A stretch of 42,545 nt of DNA from an uncultured Oscillospiraceae bacterium (GCA_910585155.1 CAJUEC010000021.1:1-42545), one strand, 5' to 3'. Positions 1-8,332 are shown, counted from the stretch's first letter. Numbers and translations are program-made. Notes: generated by a model not told the origin, from the letters alone.

Positions 1-223
1 AGGGCCGCAGGGCGGCCCGGAGACCAGGCCGAGTCGCAGCGAAAGCGCCCGAGCGTTCTGGCCGCTTCGCAGCGTGACAAAGAAGCGCGGAGAAGCGGAC
101 AGCGAGGGCGCTTGGAGCGGAGCGAGGCCGAGCGCAGGGCCGCAGGGCGGCCCGGAGACCAGGCCGAGTCGCAGCGAAAGCGCCCGAGCGCCCTGGCCGC
201 TTCGTAGCGTGACAGGGAAGCGC
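1..223. repeat. GC-rich tandem repeat, 135-bp period
   Basis: Two direct copies are visible: a full unit at 1-135 and a second at 136-223 that diverges after about 88 bases. The shared part includes a small hairpin-forming stretch (GGGCCGC/GCGGCCC) and a block ending in CGCAGCGTGACA. The reverse complement of the same architecture occurs at 1429-1590, and a related version lies at 36341-36622. Open frames through it are low-complexity and exist on both strands, so I do not call a gene. The remaining bases to 325 hold only the ribosome site of the next gene. Confidence 0.8.
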
Positions 224-325
224 ACAGCCGCAAGCAGCAGGCTGAATCCGGGGCGAAGCCGCCGGCAGCACAACGCCGCCGCAGCATAACTCATTCTATC
301 ACAGGGAGAGGAAAAAGAGAGATTT

Positions 326-814
326 ATGGGGATTGAAGTTGGAGCTATTTTGGATGGAAAGGTGACGGGGATCACCAAATTTGGCGCTTTTGTGGCGCTG
401 CCCGGAAACCGTTCGGGCCTGGTACATATTTCGGAGATCGCATACTCCTACGTCAACGACGTCCACGACCTGCTCTCCGAGGGACAGCAGGTTCAGGTCA
501 AGGTCATCGGCATTGACGACAGCAACCGCATCAACCTGTCCATCAAGCAGGCCCTGCCCCCGCCGACCCGTCCGGAGCGCCGTTCCGGCCCCCGGCCCGG
601 AGGTTCCGGCGACCGTCCCCGGCCCGAGGGAGACCGCCGGTCGCCCAGCCGCCGGCCCGCCGCCGGCCGTGGCTTTGCGCCCGAGCCCGCCCAGCCCAGA
701 GGGCCGGCCAGCTTTGAGGACCAGCTCAAGCAGTTTATGGCCAGCTCCGACAGCAAGCTGTCCGAGCTCCACATGAACGAAAAGCGGGGCAACCGCCGGG
801 GCGGAAGAAAATAG
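326..814 (+). CDS. S1-domain RNA-binding protein (YabR/GSP13-like)
   Basis: A 162-residue protein. Residues 1 to about 72 form one S1 (OB-fold) RNA-binding domain: GxxxxGKVTGITKFGAFV at the start, GLVHISE in the middle and a closing KVIGIDDSNRINLSIK strand. The rest is a Pro/Arg/Gly-rich, probably disordered basic tail (about 75-130) ending in a short acidic-basic helix and a GNRRGGRK terminus. Single S1 proteins of this kind in Firmicutes (YabR, general stress protein 13) associate with RNA or ribosomes; that role is family knowledge. The ATG at 326 follows a GAGAGG-type ribosome site. It is monocistronic, closed by a strong hairpin at 824-850. The tail carries the RNA-binding charge but is unlikely to have a fixed fold. 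Confidence 0.85.
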   Translation: MGIEVGAILDGKVTGITKFGAFVALPGNRSGLVHISEIAYSYVNDVHDLLSEGQQVQVKVIGIDDSNRINLSIKQALPPPTRPERRSGPRPGGSGDRPRPEGDRRSPSRRPAAGRGFAPEPAQPRGPASFEDQLKQFMASSDSKLSELHMNEKRGNRRGGRK

Positions 815-823
815 ACCCATCAG

Positions 824-850
824 GGGGGACGCGGCCGCGTCCCCCTTTTT
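824..850 (+). terminator. Rho-independent terminator of the S1-domain gene
   Basis: A perfect 22-bp palindrome (GGGGGACGCGG and its complement) runs from 824 to 845 and is followed by five T. It starts 9 bases after the stop codon. Confidence 0.9.
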
Positions 851-996
851 CGTGGGAGGGCCTCCGGCGGGTTCCTTTCTGCCCGTGCAGAAAGGAACCA
901 AAGACACGCTCAGGGGGAAGGCCGCCGGTTCGGCTTCAGCCCGCTGCACGGGCCTTGCTCACAGGCGGCCCTCCCCCTGAGAACCCCCTGATTGCG

Positions 997-1329
997 GGGG
1001 ACCAATTTACGAAGCGCTCCCCCTAACCCTTCCGGCGCGCAAGGCTTTCGAATGCGTTTCTCTGATTGATGCCGCTCAGCCGCTTCCCGTTCTCCAATCC
1101 ACTCCGCAGGCGCAGGACACATTCCGTGCCTGGGTGGCGGGGTTTTACAACCGGAACGCATAAAACCCGCACATCTCGTCCCGGCGCAAAACTCGAACCC
1201 CCAGGCGCAGTCTGTGGACCGTAGCCCTTCTCAGTGCCGCGCCCACGGGCGGCAGCCCAATAGGGGCCTCCGCATCCCGACACCCTCGCGCCGGGAGGGT
1301 TAGCACCCACGCTTCGTAAATTGGTCCCC
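997..1329. repeat. Element bounded by 20-bp perfect inverted repeats
   Basis: Bases 997-1016 and 1310-1329 are exact reverse complements (20 bp, core ACCAATTTACGAAGC). Similarity continues inward with mismatches for about 25 more bases on each side (left to about 1042, right from about 1283, shared core CTAACCCT.CCGGCGCG). The interior of about 240 bases has no gene. This is the form of a non-autonomous mobile element or of a relic bounded by two opposed repeat copies. I see no clear target-site duplication. Confidence 0.6.
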
Positions 1330-1428
1330 TTGGGGTATCTAGGGGCCGCAGCCCCTAGGCGCACTCTTTGCCTACTTTCTCTTGCGAGAGAGAAAGTAGG
1401 CCGCCGGGGGCCGTCCACCGGTAAGGGG

Positions 1429-1590
1429 CGCTTCCTTGTCACGCTGCGAAGCGGCCAGGGCGCTCGGACGCTTTCGCTGCGACTTGGGCAAAATACAGAT
1501 TTGCGGAGCAAATCTTGGTTTTTTGCCCTCGCTCCGCTCCAAGCGCCCTTCGCTGTCCGCTTCTCCGCGCTTCTTCGCTGTCACGCTGCG
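1429..1590 (-). repeat. GC-rich repeat unit with internal hairpin
   Basis: The reverse complement reproduces the flanks of the 1-223 repeat (CAGCGTGACA, GAAGCGCGGAGAAGCGGAC, GCGCTTGGAGCGGAGCGAGG, then GTCGCAGCGAAAGCG). The middle is different: here it is a stem-loop with arms GGGCAAAA/TTTTGCCC (1486-1493, 1521-1528) and AGATTTGC/GCAAATCT (1497-1504, 1508-1515). Conserved outer blocks around a replaceable hairpin also describe the copies at 36341-36622. Confidence 0.7.
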
Positions 1591-1881
1591 GCGGCTGCGC
1601 GACGCGGTTCTAACTCCTCCGACTGCGGGAAAACCCATCCGGGGCCCCTGGCCCCTCCTTGGGCTTTTCCCTCCGCTCCGGAGTTAGCCCGCTGCTCCGC
1701 ACGCCTCCGCGCTTCTGGGCAAAAAATCGGCTCTTTCCCCGACGGAGAAAGAGCCCAACGGTTTATTTGCGCGGGAGAATGGAATGACCGCATGGGTTCC
1801 CCCATGCCGCGGCCTGGCCGCATGGATACGATACCACAGTCGTGGGAAAAAGTCCGTCGAATTTGGGCCGCTCCCTGCTTA

Positions 1882-2043
1882 GGCGCTGTTTGAAAAATGG
1901 CAATGTGCCCAGCGGCGAGGAATTTTTTCCGTCAGGCAAGGCGATTTGACGCAGAAATACTTTGTGTATTTCAAGTCAAATCAACGCCGTATGGCGGGAA
2001 AAAGCCCGTCGATTGGGCATGTTGACAATTTTCAAACAAGCCC
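1882..2043 (+). mobile_element. TA-flanked palindromic MITE-like element, copy 1
   Basis: This 162-bp element is flanked by TA at 1880-1881 and 2044-2045. Its ends are GGCGCTGTTTGAAAA and, read inward from the other side, GGGCTTGTTTGAAAA. The two halves stay complementary almost to the centre, where GATTTGAC and AAATAC pair with GTATTT and GTCAAATC. It has no coding capacity. Copy 2 at 12257-12417 is close to identical in length and sequence, and an internally shortened copy 3 lies at 26228-26286. A TTGACA hexamer near the right end points outward toward the next gene (amidohydrolase, 2071), but I see no good -10 after it. Confidence 0.8.
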
Positions 2044-2070
2044 TAATCCCATCATTAGGAGGCGTTTTCT

Positions 2071-3216
2071 ATGCTGATCGTCAACGGCGTGATCCACACC
2101 ATGGAGTCGGGCACCATCCCCGGCGGCTTTGTTCGGACGGAGGGCGGACACATCGTTCAGGTGGGCCCCATGGCCGCCCTGGACGGCGGCGCGGACCCCG
2201 CCGGCGGCCTCATCGACGCCCAGGGCGGGCACGTCCTCCCCGGGTTCATCGACGCCCACTGCCACCTGGGGCTGTATGGCTGCGGCGACCCGGAGGACGA
2301 CCTGAACGACTGCGCCGGGCCCTCTACTCCCCAGCTCCAGGCGCTGGACGGGGTCAATCCCCTCCACTCTTACTTTGAGGAGGCCCGCCGGGCGGGGGTG
2401 ACCTGCGTGCACACCTGCCCCGGCTCCGCCAACCCCATCGCCGGCCAATCCGTCCTGCTGAAAACCGCCGGAACGGTGATCGACCGGATGGCCGTGCGGG
2501 CCCCCGCCGCCATGAAATTCGCCCTGGGGGAGAACCCCAAGCGGATCCACGGGGGGAAGGGCCACGCCAGCCGCATGGCCGCCGCCGCCCTCATCCGGGA
2601 GCAGCTCACCCGGGCGCTGAGCTATGAGCTGAACTGCGTCCAGGCGGACGGCCGGGGCGGCGAGCCGGACCTTGATCCCCAGCTGGACGCCCTGCGCCCG
2701 GTGGTGACGGGCCGCCTGCCCGCCCATTTCCACGCCCACCGGGCGGACGACATCGCCACCGCCGTCCGGCTGTCCCGGGAGTTCGGGCTGGACTGCGTCA
2801 TCGTCCACGGCACGGAGGGCCGCCTCCTGGCCGACTTTCTGGCGGAGGAGCGGGTGCCGGTGATCGTGGGGCCCTTCCTCACCGACCGCTCCAAGCCGGA
2901 GCTTGCCAACCTGGCCATGGAGAACACCGCCCTGCTGGCGCAGGCGGGGGTGCCGGTGGCCATCTGCACCGACCACCCGGAGACCCCCATTGCCCTGCTC
3001 CCCTTCTGCGCCGCCATGGCCGCCCGGGCGGGGCTGGACGAGGAGGAGGCCCTGGCCGCCATCACCATCAACGCCGCCTGCATCCTGGGGGTGGGGGACC
3101 GGCTGGGCTCCCTCTCCCCGGGGAAGGACGCGGACATCGTGGTCATGGACGGCCACCCCTTCCACTGGCGCACCCAGGCCACCCACGTGCTCATCGACGG
3201 ACAGGAGGTCATTTGA
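2071..3216 (+). CDS. Amidohydrolase family metal-dependent hydrolase
   Basis: A 381-residue cytosolic protein of the amidohydrolase superfamily (imidazolonepropionase/dihydroorotase-like branch). It has the N-terminal beta-sandwich (about 1-55), then PGFIDAHCHLG giving the HxH metal pair at H63/H65, further candidate metal histidines in the HFHAHR and VHGTEG stretches, and the catalytic Asp (D301) in CTDHPE. The C-terminus closes with the usual LGSLSPGKDADIVVMDG signature. Start ATG 2071 follows TTAGGAGG. It is separated by one base from the fumarase alpha gene, so they are co-transcribed. A MITE-like element ends 27 bases upstream and must lie in its leader or promoter. The substrate is not recognisable; hydrolysis of a cyclic amide or N-acyl compound is family-level inference. 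Confidence 0.85.
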   Translation: MLIVNGVIHTMESGTIPGGFVRTEGGHIVQVGPMAALDGGADPAGGLIDAQGGHVLPGFIDAHCHLGLYGCGDPEDDLNDCAGPSTPQLQALDGVNPLHSYFEEARRAGVTCVHTCPGSANPIAGQSVLLKTAGTVIDRMAVRAPAAMKFALGENPKRIHGGKGHASRMAAAALIREQLTRALSYELNCVQADGRGGEPDLDPQLDALRPVVTGRLPAHFHAHRADDIATAVRLSREFGLDCVIVHGTEGRLLADFLAEERVPVIVGPFLTDRSKPELANLAMENTALLAQAGVPVAICTDHPETPIALLPFCAAMAARAGLDEEEALAAITINAACILGVGDRLGSLSPGKDADIVVMDGHPFHWRTQATHVLIDGQEVI

Positions 3217-3217
3217 T

Positions 3218-4063
3218 ATGGTACGGGAAATTCAGGCAGAGGCCCTGTCCGGCGCCATTCGGGCGCTGTGCATCCAGGCCAACACCGTTCTGCCCCAGGA
3301 CCTGCGGACGGCGATCTGCTCTGCCCGGGCGGAGGAGCCCTCCCCGGTGGGACAGGCCATTCTGGGGGATCTGGTGGAGAACTATGAATTTGCCCAGAAC
3401 AGGGGCCTGCCCATCTGCCAGGACACCGGCATGGCGGTGGTGTTCCTGGACTGGGGCCAGGACTGCCACCTGGCGGGCGGCAGCCTGGAGGACGCCGTCA
3501 ACGAGGGGGTGCGCCGGGGCTACCTGGAGGGCCATCTGCGGCTGAGCGTGGTGGGCGACCCCCTGCGGCGGGTGAATACCAACGACAACACCCCCGCCAT
3601 CCTCCACCTGCGGATGGTTCCGGGGGACGAGGTGGATATCACCCTTGCCCCCAAGGGCTTTGGCAGCGAGAACATGACCAAGCTGAAGATGTTCAACCCT
3701 TCCGTCTCCCCGGAGCAGGTGGAGGACTTCGTGGTGGAGTGCGTGTCCCAGGCCGGGTCCAACCCCTGCCCGCCGGTGGTGATCGGCGTGGGGCTGGGGG
3801 GCACCTCCGAGGCGGCGGCGCTGCTGGCCAAGCGGGCCCTGCTGCGCCCCGCCGGGGAGCATCACCCTGACCCCTTCTACGCCGCCATGGAGGAGCGGAT
3901 TTTGGAGCGGGCCAACCGGCTGGGCATCGGTCCCCAGGGGCTGGGGGGGCGGACCACGGCGCTGTCCGCCGCCATCCTCACCCAGGGGACACATATCGCC
4001 GGACTGCCCTGCGCGGTCAACCTGGGGTGTCATGTGACAAGGCACGCCCATATGACGCTGTAG
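3218..4063 (+). CDS. Fumarate hydratase class I, alpha subunit
   Basis: A 281-residue subunit of the two-component [4Fe-4S] fumarase/tartrate dehydratase family (fumarate to malate, or a related 2-hydroxy-acid dehydration). The three cluster cysteines are present: C67 (PICQDTG), C183 (GSNPCPP) and C270 (VNLGCH). The KGFGSENMTKLKM and GVGLGGTSE stretches are typical. ATG 3218 lies one base past the preceding stop, with AGGAGG at the end of that gene. An in-frame extension upstream to 2903 overlaps the amidohydrolase and is ignored. The beta subunit normally follows immediately; here the next gene is an unrelated AT-rich gene, so beta must be elsewhere or lost. L-tartrate dehydratase alpha is the main alternative name. 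Confidence 0.88.
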   Translation: MVREIQAEALSGAIRALCIQANTVLPQDLRTAICSARAEEPSPVGQAILGDLVENYEFAQNRGLPICQDTGMAVVFLDWGQDCHLAGGSLEDAVNEGVRRGYLEGHLRLSVVGDPLRRVNTNDNTPAILHLRMVPGDEVDITLAPKGFGSENMTKLKMFNPSVSPEQVEDFVVECVSQAGSNPCPPVVIGVGLGGTSEAAALLAKRALLRPAGEHHPDPFYAAMEERILERANRLGIGPQGLGGRTTALSAAILTQGTHIAGLPCAVNLGCHVTRHAHMTL

Positions 4064-4099
4064 TCACCTTTTAGTAATTGTAGAAAAGGAAAAATAGCT

Positions 4100-4690
4100 A
4101 TGATCAAAAAGGCTGTGTGCAAAGAAATAGATAAAGCCATCAAAAACATCTGGCTTTCAGAGATATGTAAAGAATACGGAGAAGGCCAGTTTTTACTTGA
4201 GGCAAGCCTTCAGTGTAGTTTATACCATCATCTACAAAATTACTTAAAACCTTTGCTTGAAAAAAATCATCTATACATCTATCCAGAATTTTATTTTAAA
4301 GAACTGCGTTATTATGCAGATATTGCAATCTGTGAGATGGATATGAGCCTGGAAACCTATTATTTGCATGACCGCCTAACAGATGTCGCCGCTATTATTG
4401 AGTTAAAGTATGGCGGTTCTTCTGATTATATTAAGACGGATATTCCTAAATTCAAAACATATGTGCAGTCTTTGGATTATGACTGCCAATACTATTTTGG
4501 AGCGATTGATGAAAAAACAGAACGTGGGCATTTGAACTGGCTGGACCGCCGGAGTACAAATAATTGGGCAAGCGGCCGCTTTACAGAGCTTAATGCAGGG
4601 TATCTAAACGGCAGTATGTATTTTGAAGTCAACTCATACAATCAAATGAACATCCAGCAAAAACGGCAACACTGCGACTTTTTATGGTAG
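4100..4690 (+). CDS. AT-rich hypothetical protein with PD-(D/E)XK-like pattern
   Basis: A 196-residue protein I cannot assign to a named family. Its base composition (about 35-40% G+C by eye) contrasts sharply with neighbours above 60%, which points to recent transfer. The sequence shows a helix with E34 (FLLEASLQ), then D74 in YYADIAIC and E101-x-K103 in AAIIELKYGG, the spacing and hydrophobic context of a PD-(D/E)XK nuclease core; the later helix DIPKFKTYVQ fits the same fold. No signal peptide or membrane segment. ATG 4100 has an AAAGGAAA ribosome site. It sits alone between fumarase alpha and prfC, with no partner gene. A nuclease or nuclease-derived role is inference from the motif only. 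Confidence 0.75.
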   Translation: MIKKAVCKEIDKAIKNIWLSEICKEYGEGQFLLEASLQCSLYHHLQNYLKPLLEKNHLYIYPEFYFKELRYYADIAICEMDMSLETYYLHDRLTDVAAIIELKYGGSSDYIKTDIPKFKTYVQSLDYDCQYYFGAIDEKTERGHLNWLDRRSTNNWASGRFTELNAGYLNGSMYFEVNSYNQMNIQQKRQHCDFLW

Positions 4691-4828
4691 GCATCAGAGT
4701 GCCAAAGAAACTCTTTTCTTTCCCCTGCAACTGTGCTATACTATGGAAACTGTGAATTTATTTAGGGGGTTCTTCCCATGTAAATGACTGTTTTCTTCTA
4801 ACACCAAATCGAAACAGGAGGAACTCTC

Positions 4829-6430
4829 ATGTCACAATACGAATCCGAAATCAAGCGCCGCCGCACCTTTGCCATCATCTCCCACCCCGACGCGGGCAAA
4901 ACCACCCTCACCGAAAAGTTCCTGCTCTACGGGGGCGCCATCGCCCAGGCGGGGGTGGTCAAGGGCAAGAAGAACGCCCGGGCCGCCACCTCCGACTGGA
5001 TGGAGATCGAAAAGCAGCGGGGCATCTCCGTCACCTCCTCCGTGATGCAGTTCCAGTACGAGGGCTTCTGCATCAACATACTGGACACCCCCGGCCACCA
5101 GGACTTTTCCGAGGACACCTACCGCACCCTGATGGCGGCGGACTCCGCCGTGATGGTCATCGACGCCGCCAAGGGCGTGGAGGCCCAGACCCGGAAGCTG
5201 TTCAAGGTGTGCCGCCTGCGGGACATCCCCATCTTCACCTTCATCAACAAGATGGACCGGGAGGCCCGGGACCCCTTCGAGCTGTGCCAGGAGCTGGAGC
5301 ACGAGCTGGGCATCGACACATACGCCGTCAACTGGCCCATCGGCTGCGGCAAGGCCTTTCAGGGGGTGTACGACCGGGAGCGGAGGCGGATCATCCACTT
5401 CACCTCCAACGGCGGCTCCAAGGCCGCCACCGCCACTGAGGTGGACCTGGACGACCCCGCCCTGGCGGACCTCATCGGCCAGAGCTACCGGGATCAGCTC
5501 AGCGACGAGATCGAGCTGCTGGACGGGGCCTCCTGCGAGTTTGACATGGACCGGGTGCGCCACGGGCAGCTCTCCCCGGTGTTCTTCGGCTCGGCGCTGA
5601 CCAACTTCGGCGTGGAGCCCTTCCTGGAGGACTTCCTGCGCATGACCACCGCGCCCCTGCCCCGCACCGCCGGGGAGGAGCTGGTGGACTCCTTCGACGA
5701 CGGCTTCTCCGCCTTCGTGTTCAAGATCCAGGCCAACATGAACAAGGCCCACCGGGACCGGATCGCCTTCATGCGGGTGGTGTCCGGCAAGTTCGAGGCG
5801 GACAAGGAGGTCTACCACGTCCAGGGGGGCAAAAAGCTGAAGCTCTCCCGGCCCCAGCAGCTGATGGCCGCCGAGCGGGAGATCATCGAAGAGGCCTACG
5901 CCGGGGACATCATCGGTGTGTTCGACCCGGGCATTTTTTCCATCGGGGACACCCTGTGCACCGCCGCCCATAAATTCCAGTTCGACCCCATCCCCACCTT
6001 CGCCCCGGAGCATTTCCGCCGGGTGCGGCCCCTGGACACCATGAAGCGCAAGCAGTTCCTCAAGGGGATGGAGCAGATCGCCCAGGAGGGCGCCATTCAG
6101 ATCTTCAAGACCCCCTACTCCGGCATGGAGGAGGTCATTGTGGGCGTGGTGGGCACGCTCCAATTCGATGTGCTGGAGTACCGGCTGAAAAACGAGTACG
6201 GTGTGGATCTGTATGCCGAGGGCCTGCCCTACGAGTACCTGCGCTGGCTGCGCCACGAGGGAGACGAGCCCCTCCGGGCGGACGAGCTCACCCTCCCCGG
6301 GGACGCCATGCTGGTGGAGGACTACCGGCAGAACCAGCTGCTGCTCTTCGCCTCCCAGTGGTCTATCAACTGGACGGCGGAGCGGAACAAAGCGGTCACC
6401 CTGTCCGAGTTCGGCGGAGCGAAGTTTTAG
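4829..6430 (+). CDS. prfC: Peptide chain release factor 3 (RF3)
   Basis: A 533-residue translational GTPase that recycles RF1/RF2 from the ribosome after termination. G1 is SHPDAGKTT (residues 19-26 region), G3 is DTPGHQDF, G4 is NKMD; the CEF/ELLDGASCEF insertion and the EEAYAGDIIGV and GTLQFDVLEYRL blocks are specific for RF3 rather than EF-G. Length matches the family (about 525-535). ATG 4829 follows AGGAGG. A TATACT hexamer at 4737-4742 is a possible -10, without a strong -35. After the stop there is only a modest 10-bp stem at 6509-6518/6535-6544 without a T run, so the terminator is unclear. Confidence 0.95.
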   Translation: MSQYESEIKRRRTFAIISHPDAGKTTLTEKFLLYGGAIAQAGVVKGKKNARAATSDWMEIEKQRGISVTSSVMQFQYEGFCINILDTPGHQDFSEDTYRTLMAADSAVMVIDAAKGVEAQTRKLFKVCRLRDIPIFTFINKMDREARDPFELCQELEHELGIDTYAVNWPIGCGKAFQGVYDRERRRIIHFTSNGGSKAATATEVDLDDPALADLIGQSYRDQLSDEIELLDGASCEFDMDRVRHGQLSPVFFGSALTNFGVEPFLEDFLRMTTAPLPRTAGEELVDSFDDGFSAFVFKIQANMNKAHRDRIAFMRVVSGKFEADKEVYHVQGGKKLKLSRPQQLMAAEREIIEEAYAGDIIGVFDPGIFSIGDTLCTAAHKFQFDPIPTFAPEHFRRVRPLDTMKRKQFLKGMEQIAQEGAIQIFKTPYSGMEEVIVGVVGTLQFDVLEYRLKNEYGVDLYAEGLPYEYLRWLRHEGDEPLRADELTLPGDAMLVEDYRQNQLLLFASQWSINWTAERNKAVTLSEFGGAKF

Positions 6431-6598
6431 AACCTGTACGCGCCACCCAAAATCTCTCCGCCGGACGGCCCTTGAGGCTGTCAATACAGGCTTTGAAAGG
6501 CCGAACCAGAGCCCGCCGGGAGGCCGATGCCTTTCGGCGGGCTCGGCGCTGGAAGGGGCCGGTGGCAGATCATAGCTGGAGGAGAGCATGGTGAGGGG

Positions 6599-7297
6599 TT
6601 ATGCGGGACCCCATGCCACCCGCAGCTCCTCCGGCCGAACCTCCCCACGCTCCCACAGCAGGGCCAGCACCTGGTCGGCGCAGTCCGGGGGCAGCTCCAC
6701 CCTCTCCGCCGTCAGGCGGAGCCCGCCCAGCGCCCCTCCCTCGTACAGCTCCACGCTGCGGCCCCAGCGGCCCCCGCCCGGGCCAAAGGCCACGGTGACC
6801 TGGGCCCCCGCCGCCGGGGGTGTCACCGGCAGGCCGAATCTGGCCTGGAGGTACCGGGCGTAGTCCGCCCCCCCGGGGGCGTCGATGAGCAGTGCCCGCA
6901 CCTGGGGGCACAGCCCCTCCGCAGTCCGCTCCAGCTCCGAGCACAGCCGGGGGGCGGACAGGGCCACCCGGCCCCGGCGGGGCTCCAGCCCCTCCGCCTC
7001 CAGCGCCCCCAGGGCCAGCGCCTGCGCCGCCCACCGCCACAGGGGCAGCGGGTCCACCCGCCGCAGCCGGGTGAGGCGGTCTCCGTAGGGGAAGTCCCGC
7101 CCCAGCACCACCCGGCCCGCCCCCGCCCGGATCAGCGCCCGCTCCGCCCGGCGCAGCCGGCGCTCCAGCTGCCAGGAGGCCAGCCCCGGCGGCTCGTACA
7201 CCGTCCAGCGCAGCACCGGCAGCGGCCCCAGCATCCCCTCCTCCAGGCGTGCACGGCCCTTGTCCGTCACGTACGCCAGCTGGCCCACCATGTCCAT
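6599..7297 (-). CDS. Hypothetical protein, Arg/Leu/Gly-rich
   Basis: About 232 residues, no recognised family. It begins (MDMVGQLAYVTDKGRARLEEG) like a small winged-helix segment, continues with a helical Arg-rich part (about 40-110), an Ala/Leu-rich middle containing LLIDAPGG, and ends with a TAERVELPPDCADQVLALLWERGEV-type region. The codon pattern and the absence of a better gene on the other strand support it. ATG 7297 lies 4 bases after GTGAGG; a second ATG at 7291 has better spacing and is an equally good start. It diverges from the DegV gene. No signal peptide or membrane helix. Function unknown. Confidence 0.6.
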   Translation of the reverse strand: MDMVGQLAYVTDKGRARLEEGMLGPLPVLRWTVYEPPGLASWQLERRLRRAERALIRAGAGRVVLGRDFPYGDRLTRLRRVDPLPLWRWAAQALALGALEAEGLEPRRGRVALSAPRLCSELERTAEGLCPQVRALLIDAPGGADYARYLQARFGLPVTPPAAGAQVTVAFGPGGGRWGRSVELYEGGALGGLRLTAERVELPPDCADQVLALLWERGEVRPEELRVAWGPA

Positions 7298-7351
7298 CAC
7301 CTCACCCACACATATGCGCCCGCTCCGCCGGGAATGCCGGGCAAATCCCAC

Positions 7352-7380
7352 TTGCAATTCCCCGCCCCGTCTGATATAAT
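7352..7380 (+). promoter_or_regulatory. SigA-type promoter of the degV gene
   Basis: TTGCAA (7352-7357), a 17-bp spacer, and a perfect TATAAT (7375-7380), about 56 bases before the DegV start codon. Confidence 0.85.
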
Positions 7381-7435
7381 CCTCTCAATTTCAACGCTGC
7401 GGCGGGTCCGCCCGCCTGGAAACGGAGGTCATTCC

Positions 7436-8272
7436 ATGTCCATCAAAATCACCGCCACCAGCACCTGCGACCTGCCGCCCCAGCTGCTGGAGCGCCACCA
7501 GATCACCATGGTCCCCCTGTACGTCTCCTTCGGCGGAAGCACCTTCCGGGACGGGGTGGACGCCGGCCCGGAGGACATCTTCCGCCATGTGGAGGGGGGC
7601 GGGCAGCTGCCCTCCACCGCGGCGGTGAACATCGCCGACTACCAGACCCTGTTCTCCGACCTCTCCCCCCGGTACGACCAGGTCCTCCACATCACCATCG
7701 GCAGCGAGTTTTCCTGCTGCTATCAGAACGCCCTGGTGGCGGCGGAGGAGTATTCCAACGTCCACGTGGTGGACTCCCGCAACCTCACCGTGGGGCAGGG
7801 GATCCTGGCCCTGGCCGCCGCCGAGGCGGCGGAGCGCGGCGCGGACATCCAGGAGATCCTGGCCCTGCTGGAGGACATGATCCCCCGGGTGGACACCACC
7901 TTCGTGGTGGACAAGCTGGACTACCTGGCCAAGGGGGGCCGGTGCTCGTCGGTGGTGGCCCTGGGGGCCAACCTGCTGCGGCTGAAGCCCTGCATCAACC
8001 TGGTGGACGGCAAAATGTCCGTGGGAAAGAAGTATCGCGGCGCCTTTGACAAGGTGCTCCCCGACTACGTGCGGGACCAGCTGGCGGGCAAGAACGTGGA
8101 TCTGGACCGGATCTTCGTGGTGAACACCCGGTGCGACCCGGCCATCCCCCAGGCTGTCTGCCGGCAGGTGCAGGAGTCCGGCTTCCGGGAGGTGCTCACC
8201 GCCGTGGCCGGCTGCACCATCTCCTGCCACTGCGGCCCCAACACCCTGGGCGTCATCTTTGTGCGGAAATAA
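7436..8272 (+). CDS. DegV family fatty-acid-binding protein
   Basis: A 278-residue protein of the DegV/FakB family, which bind a fatty acid for presentation to the fatty-acid kinase FakA. Recognisable features are the N-terminal TATSTCDLPPQ strand-loop, the QLPSTAAVN motif (PSTS-type lipid carboxylate contact), the VHVVDSRNLTVGQG block, and the LDYLAKGGRCS motif followed by LRLKPCINLVDGKM. ATG 7436 follows GGAGG; a longer in-frame frame upstream is a shadow. It has its own promoter and a strong terminator, so it is monocistronic. No fakA-like kinase is in the window. FakB function is family inference; the bound lipid is unknown. Confidence 0.92.
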   Translation: MSIKITATSTCDLPPQLLERHQITMVPLYVSFGGSTFRDGVDAGPEDIFRHVEGGGQLPSTAAVNIADYQTLFSDLSPRYDQVLHITIGSEFSCCYQNALVAAEEYSNVHVVDSRNLTVGQGILALAAAEAAERGADIQEILALLEDMIPRVDTTFVVDKLDYLAKGGRCSSVVALGANLLRLKPCINLVDGKMSVGKKYRGAFDKVLPDYVRDQLAGKNVDLDRIFVVNTRCDPAIPQAVCRQVQESGFREVLTAVAGCTISCHCGPNTLGVIFVRK

Positions 8273-8332
8273 GGGGCCCCTTTGGCCGGGGGCTTGAGGA
8301 GTGCCGGCGGAAACGGGCTTGAAGGACAAAAG

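Larger units (their letters stand above)
851..1879. other. Gene-free mosaic of hairpins and GC-rich repeats
   Basis: I find no convincing gene in this kilobase. Open frames on both strands lack ribosome sites and have repeat-like composition. It contains a hairpin at 870-899 (GGTTCCTTTCTGC arms), an inverted-repeat element at 997-1329, a hairpin at 1371-1400 (CCTACTTTCTCT arms, six-base loop), a GC-rich repeat unit at 1429-1590, and a hairpin at 1729-1755 (GGCTCTTTC arms). The area looks like an accumulation site for short repeated elements. Confidence 0.7.

Noticed and set aside
1170..1330. tRNA-like stretch (a GGTTCGAG-like loop on the minus strand near 1190-1205)
   Set aside because: I could not form a proper T-arm, acceptor stem or anticodon arm around it.
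1321..1893. Possible genes in the 851-1879 region
   Set aside because: Frames on both strands consist of repeat and hairpin sequence, lack ribosome sites, and show no protein family features.
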